A stretch of 64,000 bases of DNA from assembly GCF_004000765.1 (NCBI RefSeq), contig NZ_BILW01000010.1:62001-126000 (forward strand), in the 5' to 3' direction. Positions within the stretch are counted from its first letter, which is position 1, and every line of letters begins with the position of its first letter. The position numbers were made by a program, and so were the translations under genes. This stretch comes from Paenibacillus chondroitinus NBRC 15376 (GTDB lineage Bacteria; Bacillota; Bacilli; Paenibacillales; NBRC-103111). The notes beneath the pieces are model-generated. The model ran no database searches, was not told the DNA's origin, and saw only the letters and a list, made by a program, of their open reading frames with translations. Below are positions 51,838 to 60,469 of this stretch, piece after piece.

Positions 51838-53007
51838 TTAGTTTTTGGGAATCTTCGGAACCTTCCTTCCTTTCGATCCAAACTCACGAATGTGCACTTT
51901 TGCCTCCACCTCTACGGTTGAACGGCTGAACGCTTCATCCCAGTCATCTTTTACTTTCTTCCATTCCTTGTAGTTCTTGATCCTGAATTGTTCACCAAAG
52001 CCAGCAACATCGACTTTATAGGTATCCTTAATTTTGGCAATGGCCTGTTCTGCAATCCATTTGACCTCATCTGCGATCAGCTCGTCCGCTTTTTTAATAA
52101 AGTCCTCTTTAAACGCATCGTTTACCGTCCAGTCTTCTCCAAGTCGGCCCTCGGATTCAATGGAAACCAGAAAGGAAATCTGTTCCCCCTCCACCTTCGG
52201 GTTGATTTTTGTGTTTATTTCATTAACTTCATAGACCAACTCTTTCTTTGTTTTCTTATCAACTACCGTTAAGATCCCTCCTTTACCTCCATTTCCGGTT
52301 CCCAACACCCAATTGATTCCCGACACTTCCTCTTTATCCAACCAACCGACTAACCGCGTTTTTTTTCCTGAAACGATTGCGGCTCCATGCATTTCAGATT
52401 CGTTCGTAAGATCAATTTCCTGGACCAGGAAACTTTCACCGCTTGACAGATGGACGGACATCCCCCCCAAGGTTACTTGACGGGGCATTTCTAATGTTTT
52501 GTAATGATTTCGCGATTTATAAAAAATATTAAAAGCCGGAATTTCTTTATTTTCCGTCTTTTTTTCGAGCGCTGTTCTCGCAAGCCCTTTGGCAAAATAC
52601 ACACGAACAGTTCGTCTCATCTCGTGATCCCGCTGAAAAAAATTAATTAAGTCCATCAATTGCGACGAGGATGTAATTTTATCGCTTAAAATGATAACCT
52701 TCAAATGCGTATAATAGGGGGACCGGTCCGTTCGCATTGACGTTCTTCTAATGATTTCGAATATATTGGAACCTTCATCTGTAAGGTTAAAATACCCTTT
52801 CACAATCCCCTCCTTCGTTCCGATGGTCGTATTGACGAATTGTTGCGTCATTTTTATCCGATGGTTGGCTGAATCTTCCCCTTGATCGAGTCCGATTCCG
52901 GCGACCATGCCGATTTGTTCGATTTCCCGTTTATCCCAACATCCTGGGAGTACTAGCAGTGACAGCATCGAGAGAAGTAAGACATTCCGTTTTGTACAAG
53001 TTTTCAC
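51838..53007 (-). CDS. Spore germinant receptor, Ger(x)C lipoprotein subunit
   Basis: 389 aa. Lipoprotein signal with lipobox LPGC followed by WDKREIEQIGMVAGIGLD, the diagnostic start of GerAC-type subunits. C-terminal domain with DVAGFGEQFRIKNYKEWKKVKDDWDE. GTG 53007 overlaps the gerB stop by 4 nt. Attached to the outer face of the spore inner membrane with the A and B subunits. Confidence 0.95.
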   Translation of the reverse strand: MKTCTKRNVLLLSMLSLLVLPGCWDKREIEQIGMVAGIGLDQGEDSANHRIKMTQQFVNTTIGTKEGIVKGYFNLTDEGSNIFEIIRRTSMRTDRSPYYTHLKVIILSDKITSSSQLMDLINFFQRDHEMRRTVRVYFAKGLARTALEKKTENKEIPAFNIFYKSRNHYKTLEMPRQVTLGGMSVHLSSGESFLVQEIDLTNESEMHGAAIVSGKKTRLVGWLDKEEVSGINWVLGTGNGGKGGILTVVDKKTKKELVYEVNEINTKINPKVEGEQISFLVSIESEGRLGEDWTVNDAFKEDFIKKADELIADEVKWIAEQAIAKIKDTYKVDVAGFGEQFRIKNYKEWKKVKDDWDEAFSRSTVEVEAKVHIREFGSKGRKVPKIPKN

Positions 53008-54101
53008 GGGGTTTGTCTCCTTTTGCGAAGTGAAGCAACGAGCAGCAATAAGATCGGCATGACGCCTGCCGTAACTAACGATATATTGCCAATGAGTTCT
53101 CCGAGTTTTATACTGCCGTTCAAATCGCTTGGATAAATGCCAATGATATAAATAACAACCAACAAACCGATGTGTACATAGTTGATATGAATGCGAAACA
53201 GTTTGCTTATTCCAAGACTTGCGATGTAATGGGAAATGATATACGTAGTAAAGATTTCTACCAGCCAGACCCCGATAAAAACCACCTCAAAATTTTCTAA
53301 AAAGAACCCTGCCATTTCCACGTTTTTAATGAGTTCCAAAGTCGGCCAGGTTAACGTGCTGGATTCTGAGACGCCTAATACATCAATAACAATAACTGAA
53401 TTTATCGTGTACAGGACGATGATCAAAGCAACGCCGATGATGGCGGAGCGCACCATTTTTTGGGGTTTATCCACGAAAGCGGAGAACACCATAATACATT
53501 CAAAGCCTGAATATGAAAGTGCTGTCGAAAGAAGGCCGTTAAAAACAGGGCGCATCCCTTCGCTCAGAACTGGACGCAACTTATCGACATCAAAGTCTTG
53601 GACGCTGAGCAGCATAACAAACAAAATGCTTATATAGGTAACCGGCAATAAAAATTCCATAAGTCGGGCAATAGGATTTATTTGTCCCAGAAGCAAATAA
53701 CCGGCAACAAACAGAAAAGTGATCATTGTCACTTCAATCGGCGTTTGATCTAATAGAAATTGCCTGATCACCTCGGCTTGCATGCGTACCTCGAAGGCAG
53801 CCATCAAAATGTAGTAAACGCAGAACACCAGGCTGAAAGCAATCCCGATGGCTTTACCGACAATCTGCTGATTGTATTCAAAAAATGTCTTTCCGGGAAA
53901 CCGTTGGCTTACCTTCGCACATATAACGGCTAGCGCCACAGAGATGAAACCCGCTATGATGATGCTGATCCATACATCCGGGGTACCGATCTTCTCCGAA
54001 GTAGCCCTTGGCAGCGTGAGGATGGACAGTCCGAGAATCATGGACGTATTTAAAACAGTTAATTGCGATATCGATATCTGATCGCTTCGCACGATCTTCA
54101 T
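53004..54101 (-). CDS. Spore germinant receptor, GerAB-type permease subunit
   Basis: 365 aa, ten transmembrane helices of the amino-acid-permease-like GerAB family: ISISQLTVLNTSMILGLSILTLPRA at the start. This subunit binds the germinant, commonly an amino acid or sugar. ATG 54101 after aaggggg, 26 nt downstream of gerA. Confidence 0.95.
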   Translation of the reverse strand: MKIVRSDQISISQLTVLNTSMILGLSILTLPRATSEKIGTPDVWISIIIAGFISVALAVICAKVSQRFPGKTFFEYNQQIVGKAIGIAFSLVFCVYYILMAAFEVRMQAEVIRQFLLDQTPIEVTMITFLFVAGYLLLGQINPIARLMEFLLPVTYISILFVMLLSVQDFDVDKLRPVLSEGMRPVFNGLLSTALSYSGFECIMVFSAFVDKPQKMVRSAIIGVALIIVLYTINSVIVIDVLGVSESSTLTWPTLELIKNVEMAGFFLENFEVVFIGVWLVEIFTTYIISHYIASLGISKLFRIHINYVHIGLLVVIYIIGIYPSDLNGSIKLGELIGNISLVTAGVMPILLLLVASLRKRRQTP

Positions 54102-54127
54102 GTGTCCATCCCCCTTCCTTCGTTGCG

Positions 54128-55594
54128 TTAATTCGCACGCTTCTTGTCCTTGGGATCAATCAAATTCGGACGTTCTTTGAACCACTTCAAGGGATATTTA
54201 ATGATCGAATCCTTCCAGTTTGAAGGGTGATAATGCACGAACGCGCCGGCATAGTTGGTTCCAAAACTTTTTAGCTTCATGATATGAGACAGCAGAAGCA
54301 GCGTAACCATGATGATGCCGTATAAGCCCAACATCGAGGCTGCAAACATCATGAAGAATCTTAGCAACCGCATGGCGATTCCTCCCGAATAAATGGGGAT
54401 TGTATAGGAAGATATGGCCGTGACGGCTACAACAATGACCATGATTGGGCTCACAATACCCGCCTGTACCGCAGATTGCCCAATGACAAGACCGCCGACC
54501 ATACCGATGGCCTGTCCGATTGGCCTGGGTAAACGAATAGCGGCTTCCCGTAGGATTTCAATGGTTATTTCCATCATCATAGCTTCTACAAAGGTAGGGA
54601 AAGGAACACCCTCCCTGCTGGAGGTGATGGATATGGCCAGCTTGGTGGGAATTAGCCCCTGATGAAAGGAAATAAAGGCAATATACAAGGATGGCAAATA
54701 TAGAGAAACGAAAGCGAGGATATACCTCATCATGCGGATTAAGCTTGAATACATCCAGCGTTCGTTATTGTCTTCCGGAGAGTAAAGCATCATGGGAAAT
54801 GTCACCGGCACAATAAGCACAAAGGGCGTACCGTCCAAGATGATCGCCACTTTGCCCTCCATCAAGGCATTGACCACTCGATCCGGCCGTTCTGTGTTCA
54901 TCACTTGCGGAAATGGAGAGAAGGTATTATCTTCAATAAACTGTTCAATAAACCCCGAATCCCCGGCATCGTCGATATCGACGGTCTCAATTCGGCGGCA
55001 AACTTCCTCCACAATCTGATCGTTGGCAATATCCTTAATGAAAGCTATAACCAGCTCCCTCTCGGTACGCTTGCCAACGTGATACTGGAGCATCGTGAAA
55101 GTGGGATCTTTGATCCGCTGCCGGATGAGCGAAATATTCGTTGAGATGTTCTCAACAAAACCTTCACGCGAGCCGCGCACCACGGATTCCGACTTCGGTT
55201 CCTCAATACTTCTGCCCTCTAGATGCGCCGTGCTGAGAATGATATAACTGTTAATTTGGTCAATGATGAGTACGGTATTTCCTGTTAAAATATTGCGGAT
55301 ACATACCGCCACAGAGTCGTCTTCTACCAGTTCAGTAAGCACAATTGTGGCGTCTATCACTCTTTCTTTGAATCGATCCGAATCCGCATCTCCGTCGGCC
55401 GCTTTCATCTGCATGAGCGGTTGCAGCAGGCTTTTATTAATGACCTCCGCATTCCCGAGTGTAGCAATATAGATAATGGCTGCTTTTCGTCCCGTACTTC
55501 CAAGTGCAATTTCTCGCAAAACGACATCATGATTGTGCCCGACTACATCCATAATCGATTTAACACTATCTGAAAGGGACTCACTCACCATCAT
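54128..55594 (-). CDS. Spore germinant receptor, GerAA-type subunit
   Basis: 488 aa. N-terminal soluble domain (to about 245) with family motifs LLQPLM and GFVENISTNISLIRQRIKDP, then FVLIVPVTFPMMLYSPEDNNERW and five to six helices with EGVPFPTFVEAMMMEITIEILREAAIRLPRPIGQA. Forms the A-B-C receptor. ATG 55594 is preceded by ggtgggg. A sigma-G-like promoter may lie around 55640-55670, as expected for forespore expression, but the match is weak. Confidence 0.95.
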   Translation of the reverse strand: MMVSESLSDSVKSIMDVVGHNHDVVLREIALGSTGRKAAIIYIATLGNAEVINKSLLQPLMQMKAADGDADSDRFKERVIDATIVLTELVEDDSVAVCIRNILTGNTVLIIDQINSYIILSTAHLEGRSIEEPKSESVVRGSREGFVENISTNISLIRQRIKDPTFTMLQYHVGKRTERELVIAFIKDIANDQIVEEVCRRIETVDIDDAGDSGFIEQFIEDNTFSPFPQVMNTERPDRVVNALMEGKVAIILDGTPFVLIVPVTFPMMLYSPEDNNERWMYSSLIRMMRYILAFVSLYLPSLYIAFISFHQGLIPTKLAISITSSREGVPFPTFVEAMMMEITIEILREAAIRLPRPIGQAIGMVGGLVIGQSAVQAGIVSPIMVIVVAVTAISSYTIPIYSGGIAMRLLRFFMMFAASMLGLYGIIMVTLLLLSHIMKLKSFGTNYAGAFVHYHPSNWKDSIIKYPLKWFKERPNLIDPKDKKRAN

Positions 55595-55669
55595 TTTCGG
55601 TCCCCACCTTCCAACGTAATTTGTCAGATCTTCATGGTATTATTTGTTTGGCAAGAATTACTTATACGC

Positions 55670-55704
55670 AAAAACCCGACCAGCTCATCTGAGCTAATCG
55701 GGCT
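55670..55704 (-). terminator. Terminator of the GGDEF-EAL gene
   Basis: On minus: CCCGATTAGCTCA-GA-TGAGCTGGTCGGG followed by TTTTT. Separates the signalling gene from the downstream ger operon. Confidence 0.88.
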
Positions 55705-55719
55705 TCTAACTTGGCATCT

Positions 55720-58149
55720 TTATGATCCGCTTGCTCGCATCGGCGCGAAGAAAGCTTCCTCTACATCCTGAGCAGGCAACGGCTTGCTGTAATAATAACC
55801 CTGAATCTTTTTGCAATCATTATCCATAAGAATATCCAACTGTTCCTTCGTTTCAATGCCTTCCGCAATAACGTCCATATTCAAATGCTGCGCCATCGAA
55901 ATAATCGTAGCCACAATCGCTTTATCATTATTGTTCTCCGTAATATCGCGGATAAACGAACGGTCAATTTTGAGCTTGTGGATCGGCAGAAGCTTCAGAT
56001 AACTCAAGGAACTATATCCCGTTCCGAAGTCGTCCAGGCTGATTCGAATGCCCGATTCCGTCAATTCATTGAGAATGCTTCTGGAAACCGTCGCATCCAT
56101 CATCATGCTCTCCGTAATTTCCAGCTCCAAATATTGCGGCTCAAGTCCCGTATCCTCAAGAATTTCTTTAATGTACATCGCCAAATTGGTCTGGTGGAAC
56201 TGCTGGGAGGATAAATTAACGGAAACAGGAATCAGCGGCCCTCCGCCGCGATGCCATTCTTTCATTTGCCGGCAGGCTTCTCTCAGCACCCATGTGCCCA
56301 TTTCATAAATAATGCCTGTTTCTTCGGCTATCGGAATGAATACGCCTGGAGAAATCGTGCCCTTCGTCGGGTGATTCCAACGAACGAGCGCTTCGACGCC
56401 AATCATCTGGCCATCCCCGGCTCGAATTTGCGGCTGGTAATTCAAGAACAGCTGTTTGCGCGCAATCGCCTGACGCAATTCAACTTCCAGCTCAATTTTC
56501 TCCTGCAGCTGCGCGTTTAGTTCGCCCGTATAGAACTGGTACCCGTTCTTGCCGTTTTTCTTCACTTCGTACATTGCAGTGTCCGCATTTTTGAGCAGCT
56601 GCACAGCATCTGCGCCGTCGTTCGGATAAACGGCAATACCGATACTCGCTGTAACATAGAAGTCATTTTCTTTAAGTCGATACGGCACGCCAATCGCTCT
56701 GATGATTTGTTCAGCAAAATCGGCAACTTCTTCTCTCTCGTAACGGCTGTCACAGAGCAATGTGAACTCGTCACCGCCCATACGCGCCAAGGTCACATTC
56801 ATGCCCTCCATGCACCGGCGGATACGTTCACACATCTCCTGCAAAAATTGGTCCCCATATGTATGTCCAAGCGAATCATTAATTAATTTAAACCGATCCA
56901 GATCCATCACCATAACGGCGAACTGCTTAGCTTCGCTATCAATCATTTTGCCCAGCACTTCATTGAACATTCGCCTGTTGGGCATCCCCGTCAGCTCATC
57001 ATGAAAGGCTAAGTGTTGAATTTTCTCTTTGGACTGCTTTTCTTCTGTTATGTCTTTGGCAATGATGTAGCTGCCGACTACTTCCCCATCGAGGATAACC
57101 GGTGCGTTAATCACACTGAGTTCAACACGGTGCCCTTGCTCGTGGATAATCGCAGTCTGGTACGTCTGCATCTCGCCGCCGCGCGACTTTACAAACATCT
57201 CCCTCGTGCGCTCCTGATCTTCCGGTACAATGAAGGGTAGAATATTGTCGATCGTTTGATTGCGGAACCATTCACCGGTTAGCCCTGTGAGCTGCGTGAC
57301 AGCCGAATTGAACCCAATAATGCGATACTGCATATTAATTGAAATGATGCCATCCTGATTATTTTCAAATAAAGATCTATACCATTTCTCATGTTCCTCA
57401 ATTTCGTTATCTTTTCGTGACAATCGATTTGATATAAATATGCCAAAAAGCGACAAACCTAACGTGAACAATGTACCCCCTGCAATCGTATAAGCCAAAA
57501 GCTTCTGGTCCAGAAACATACCCTTCGTTTCGTCTAGCGCATCTAGCATTTGAAATTGTGCTGCATACATACCCGTATAGTGCATGCCTACCACGGCAGC
57601 TCCCATAATTAAGCCGCTGCCTAGCTTCTTCCACATTCTACTTGGCTCTGTGCCCTTGCGGAAATAGAATGCTAACCATAAAGCCGCGATAGACGCCACA
57701 ATAGCAATGATAATTGATAGTACGAAATAAAAAGGCTTATAGGAAATATGAATTTCCATTGCCGCCATCCCGATGTAATGCATGGCCGAGATGCCCGTTG
57801 CTAGCAGCAGCCCTCCTGCAAGTAATAATCGCCAAGATAATTGACTGCGGCCAACCACATACAACGCCAGGAAGGAAGCCGCGATAACGACCACGACGGA
57901 AAGTATGACATTAACTAAGTTATAGGCAACTGAAATGTTCAGCGAAAATGCAAGCATCCCGACAAAATGCATAGACCATACGCCGAGCCCCATTGCGATC
58001 GCTCCGAAAAGGAGCCATAACCAGCGAAACATCCCCTTGGACGTGCTGATTCTTCCTACTAAATCGAGGACAGTATAGGATGCCACGACAGCAACCACAT
58101 AGGAAAATGCAACTAAAACCATATCGTATGTACCATGCAAATGATGCAC
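55720..58149 (-). CDS. MHYT-PAS-GGDEF-EAL cyclic-di-GMP signalling protein
   Basis: 809 aa. N-terminal seven-helix MHYT sensor with repeats of the type MHFVGM, MHYIGM, MHYTGM (copper/oxygen-type ligand sensing proposed for the family), a PAS domain about 255-370, GGDEF domain with intact ARMGGDEFTLL, and EAL domain with intact EALVRWNHP and ELEITESMMM. Both catalytic signatures are present, so it may make and break c-di-GMP. GTG 58149 is 7 nt after gagg. Membrane protein, monocistronic. Confidence 0.95.
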   Translation of the reverse strand: MHHLHGTYDMVLVAFSYVVAVVASYTVLDLVGRISTSKGMFRWLWLLFGAIAMGLGVWSMHFVGMLAFSLNISVAYNLVNVILSVVVVIAASFLALYVVGRSQLSWRLLLAGGLLLATGISAMHYIGMAAMEIHISYKPFYFVLSIIIAIVASIAALWLAFYFRKGTEPSRMWKKLGSGLIMGAAVVGMHYTGMYAAQFQMLDALDETKGMFLDQKLLAYTIAGGTLFTLGLSLFGIFISNRLSRKDNEIEEHEKWYRSLFENNQDGIISINMQYRIIGFNSAVTQLTGLTGEWFRNQTIDNILPFIVPEDQERTREMFVKSRGGEMQTYQTAIIHEQGHRVELSVINAPVILDGEVVGSYIIAKDITEEKQSKEKIQHLAFHDELTGMPNRRMFNEVLGKMIDSEAKQFAVMVMDLDRFKLINDSLGHTYGDQFLQEMCERIRRCMEGMNVTLARMGGDEFTLLCDSRYEREEVADFAEQIIRAIGVPYRLKENDFYVTASIGIAVYPNDGADAVQLLKNADTAMYEVKKNGKNGYQFYTGELNAQLQEKIELEVELRQAIARKQLFLNYQPQIRAGDGQMIGVEALVRWNHPTKGTISPGVFIPIAEETGIIYEMGTWVLREACRQMKEWHRGGGPLIPVSVNLSSQQFHQTNLAMYIKEILEDTGLEPQYLELEITESMMMDATVSRSILNELTESGIRISLDDFGTGYSSLSYLKLLPIHKLKIDRSFIRDITENNNDKAIVATIISMAQHLNMDVIAEGIETKEQLDILMDNDCKKIQGYYYSKPLPAQDVEEAFFAPMRASGS

Positions 58150-58242
58150 TGCTAGACCTCATTTCAACTATAAAATATTGGCAATCATTTATAATATATA
58201 TATTACCTGATTTGTCGAAAGATATATAGCTTCCTAACATGT

Positions 58243-58276
58243 AAAAAAGGGCTAACTGATTAACAGTTAACCCTTT
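58243..58276 (-). terminator. Terminator after the DUF4956 remnant
   Basis: On minus: AAAGGGTTAACTG-TTAAT-CAGTTAGCCCTTTTTT, strong. It marks the original gene end although the gene is truncated. Confidence 0.85.
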
Positions 58277-58291
58277 CGACACAGATGGTTG

Positions 58292-58565
58292 TTAATACTG
58301 CGCTGCTTCCGTTGGATTCATCGTCAACGTAATATCCAAGTTTCCGTTCCTGCATCTAATGGCATCCAGAAAGTCTTTTTGATTCGTGAGATGGTCGATT
58401 GTAACCATGTACACCAACTCGTACAAGCTGCCGAGCTCCGTCGTTTTAACTTTTCTCAGCTCATAAGCAATGCCGAATTTGTTGAAAATCTCATCAAACG
58501 CTTCCTCGTACCCCAGATTCTCCGGGATCGTAACGATCAAATACACCAAACCGAAAGGCTTGATT
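58292..58565 (-). pseudogene. 3' remnant of a DUF4956 membrane-protein gene
   Basis: Encodes only the conserved C-terminal cytoplasmic region: LVYLIVTIPENLGYEEAFDEIF, then ELRKVKTTELGSLYELVYMV and DAIRCRNGNLDITL, the pattern that ends DUF4956 proteins. The transmembrane N-terminal half is gone; upstream sequence abruptly becomes a kinase fragment in the opposite direction. The terminator downstream is intact. Possibly still translated from an internal start but unlikely to function. Confidence 0.75.
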
Positions 58566-58817
58566 GCGATTACCTTGCAGAAACGGCATAGCGATATTCT
58601 GTTCACGGTGACCAACACGGGCGAGGGTATCCCATCCGATTATCTTGGGAGGATTTTCGACCGCTTCTATCGCGCTAATCAATCCCGTTCGCGCAAAAGC
58701 GGCGGCTACGGCCTGGGACTAGCCATCGCCAAATCCATTGTCGAACAGCATAAAGGGAAGATTTATGCGAAAAGCGTGCTGAATGAGACCACTTCGTTTT
58801 ACGTTCAGCTTTCATAA
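58566..58817 (+). pseudogene. 3' remnant of a sensor histidine kinase gene
   Basis: Encodes the last part of a HATPase_c domain: ILFTVTNTGEGIPSDYLGRIF, then FYRANQSRSRKSGGYGLGLAI and IVEQHKGKIYAKS. The dimerisation and N boxes are missing. It begins where the oppositely oriented DUF4956 remnant ends, so a deletion or inversion joined the two. No response regulator gene adjoins it. Confidence 0.8.
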
Positions 58818-58913
58818 TGACACTGATTATTTATCACTTTTTAAGTTGCTCTTAAGGATCTTAGGATACAATTTTTCCAAACGACTATCCTACTACAAAG
58901 GAAAATAAATAAA

Positions 58914-59495
58914 ATGATGCATGTGGAATCCTTATTTTCCTCTTTCCCTTTCATTTATACCGAACGGCTCGTCTTACGGCAAATGGATGTCGCGGATGCG
59001 GAGGATATCTATGCTTTTTACTCCGACCCTCAAGTCACCAAGCACTTGGATTGGCATGGCCCCTCTTCGATCGAGGACACCCGTATGCTAATCGACTCGT
59101 GGAATCAGGCTTTTGCAGACAGAAGGTTAATTTCTTGGGGAATTTCCTTCTATCCTAGCGAATCTCGGCATATTATCGGAACCATTACACTTATGCCTAC
59201 AAGAGGCATATTTGATGCCGATCACCGTTATCCTTTAACTGTCGGCTATGATCTACAGACCGATTATTGGGGCAAGGGCATAATGTCCGAAGCCATGCAA
59301 GCGGTGATCCATTTCAGCAAAACACATATAAGTCCTCATAGAATTCAAGCCGAAGTCTACCCTGAAAATGTGGCCTCACTGAAGCTATTAAAAAAGCTCG
59401 GTTTTCAAGAAGAGGGGCTGCTGAAGCAGTATTTAATGCACGAGGTCACGAAGACCTTTCTTGACGTGGTTTTACTTGCTTTGTTGTTTAATTAG
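58914..59495 (+). CDS. GNAT acetyltransferase (RimJ-like)
   Basis: 193 aa. Starts with the RimJ pattern IYTERLVLRQMDVADAEDIYAFYSD; acetyl-CoA region VGYDLQTDYWGKGIMSEAMQAVIHF; C-terminal NVASLKLLKKLGFQEEGLLKQY. Acetylates N-termini of proteins or small amines; substrate unknown. aaagga about 12 nt before ATG 58914. Monocistronic. Confidence 0.88.
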   Translation: MMHVESLFSSFPFIYTERLVLRQMDVADAEDIYAFYSDPQVTKHLDWHGPSSIEDTRMLIDSWNQAFADRRLISWGISFYPSESRHIIGTITLMPTRGIFDADHRYPLTVGYDLQTDYWGKGIMSEAMQAVIHFSKTHISPHRIQAEVYPENVASLKLLKKLGFQEEGLLKQYLMHEVTKTFLDVVLLALLFN

Positions 59496-59512
59496 CGTGT
59501 GTATAAAAAAGA

Positions 59513-59556
59513 GAGGCCGTTCGAAACCTTGTGGTTTCTGACGGCCTCATTTCTTA
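59513..59556. terminator. Terminator between GNAT and TM2 genes
   Basis: GAGGCCGT ... ACGGCCTC with inner AAACC/GGTTT pairing, then ATTTCTT. Overlaps the 3' edge of the convergent TM2 gene. Confidence 0.75.
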
Positions 59557-59955
59557 TTGGTTTATATTTGTTGCTTTTATACGACGAATCACTACACGTT
59601 CCTGCTCCTGATTCATCTCTTCTATTCTTTTGTTTAGAAAAAAAGCGTCAATCCAGCTCCAAAGCAAAGATCCAGCTAATATGGCTATGTTAAACCATAA
59701 AAGAAAGTAACTAAATGCTTCTAACTCTGTGTAGACCGCCAATAGAATGATTGCAAGACCAGGAACGACCGTAGCCGTAAACATCAAGCTTGCATACAGA
59801 TAATTCTCTGTATAATAACGGTGGGCTCCAAAATAATGCAGCACAGACCATAACGCCCATACAACTTCCTTAGATTTGCGTTTCTTCAACAGTTCTGCTT
59901 CTAAGATAGCTAGCTCTTCCAGTGTTAGCGTACGCAATAAATTTAAATTATCCAT
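59554..59955 (-). CDS. TM2-like membrane protein, degenerate copy
   Basis: 133 aa. N-terminal soluble helix (LTLEELAILEAELLKKRKSK), then ALWSVLHYFGAHRYYTENYLYAS, which keeps the TM2 FGAHR(Y/F)Y core, and three hydrophobic segments. Ends with a charged coil. 13 nt downstream of the canonical TM2 gene, so the two form an operon and arose by duplication. Function of small TM2 proteins unknown. Confidence 0.75.
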   Translation of the reverse strand: MDNLNLLRTLTLEELAILEAELLKKRKSKEVVWALWSVLHYFGAHRYYTENYLYASLMFTATVVPGLAIILLAVYTELEAFSYFLLWFNIAILAGSLLWSWIDAFFLNKRIEEMNQEQERVVIRRIKATNINQ

Positions 59956-59968
59956 AATATGATGTACG

Positions 59969-60307
59969 TTATGCCTGCGCTACAGCAGCTTCTGAGTTTG
60001 CTCGTGCTTGGTGGATCAGACGGATTTCGGAAATAATCTCATTCTCAACTTTTTCATTCGTATCTCTAATCATCCCTGATAACAGGAACAAATCAACGAG
60101 TGACCAAATACCCAAACCGCCTAGTGTGAGTAACATAGCTACTCCTGTTCCAATTCGACCTAAATAGAAACGGTGACCCCCAAATGAGCAAGTGAAAAAC
60201 CAAAGTAGCCATGCAATACCACCTGATTTCTGTTTCTTACTCATTTCGGAAGCAAGCAATTGAAGCTGTTCCGATGTTAAACTCTGTTTTTGCAATAGTG
60301 ACGACAT
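59969..60307 (-). CDS. TM2-domain membrane protein
   Basis: 112 aa. N-terminal helix ([22 protein letters not shown]), then a TM2 domain: [44 protein letters not shown], of which FGGHRFYLG and GIWSLVDLF are signatures. C-terminal coil. Two TM helices. Role unknown; first gene of a two-gene operon. Confidence 0.88.
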   Translation of the reverse strand: MSSLLQKQSLTSEQLQLLASEMSKKQKSGGIAWLLWFFTCSFGGHRFYLGRIGTGVAMLLTLGGLGIWSLVDLFLLSGMIRDTNEKVENEIISEIRLIHQARANSEAAVAQA

Positions 60308-60411
60308 AGTTCGACCCCTTCTCGTATAATGTTTAAATTATACCGTGAGGAGGTATCATTTTATATCAAATTTCCCTAAATTTTGGTCAAGTTTTCATAA
60401 AGATTCATATA

Positions 60412-60453
60412 GACAAAGAAGAAAACACCCTTACAGGTGTCTTCTTCTTTGTT
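60412..60453 (-). terminator. Terminator of the BlaI/M56 operon
   Basis: ACAAAGAAGAAAACACC ... GGTGTCTTCTTCTTTGT, about 17 bp stem; 17 bases past the M56 stop codon. Confidence 0.85.
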
Positions 60454-60469
60454 AACTTTGCCCCGAAGT

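Noticed and set aside
53236-53637. Antisense frames in the ger operon
   Set aside because: Ser/Thr-rich complements of hydrophobic transmembrane codons, a common artefact.
58470-58817. A complete small ATPase-domain gene starting at 58470
   Set aside because: The first 30 codons are antisense to the DUF4956 remnant and no ribosome binding site precedes the start; only the 3' part from about 58566 resembles a kinase.
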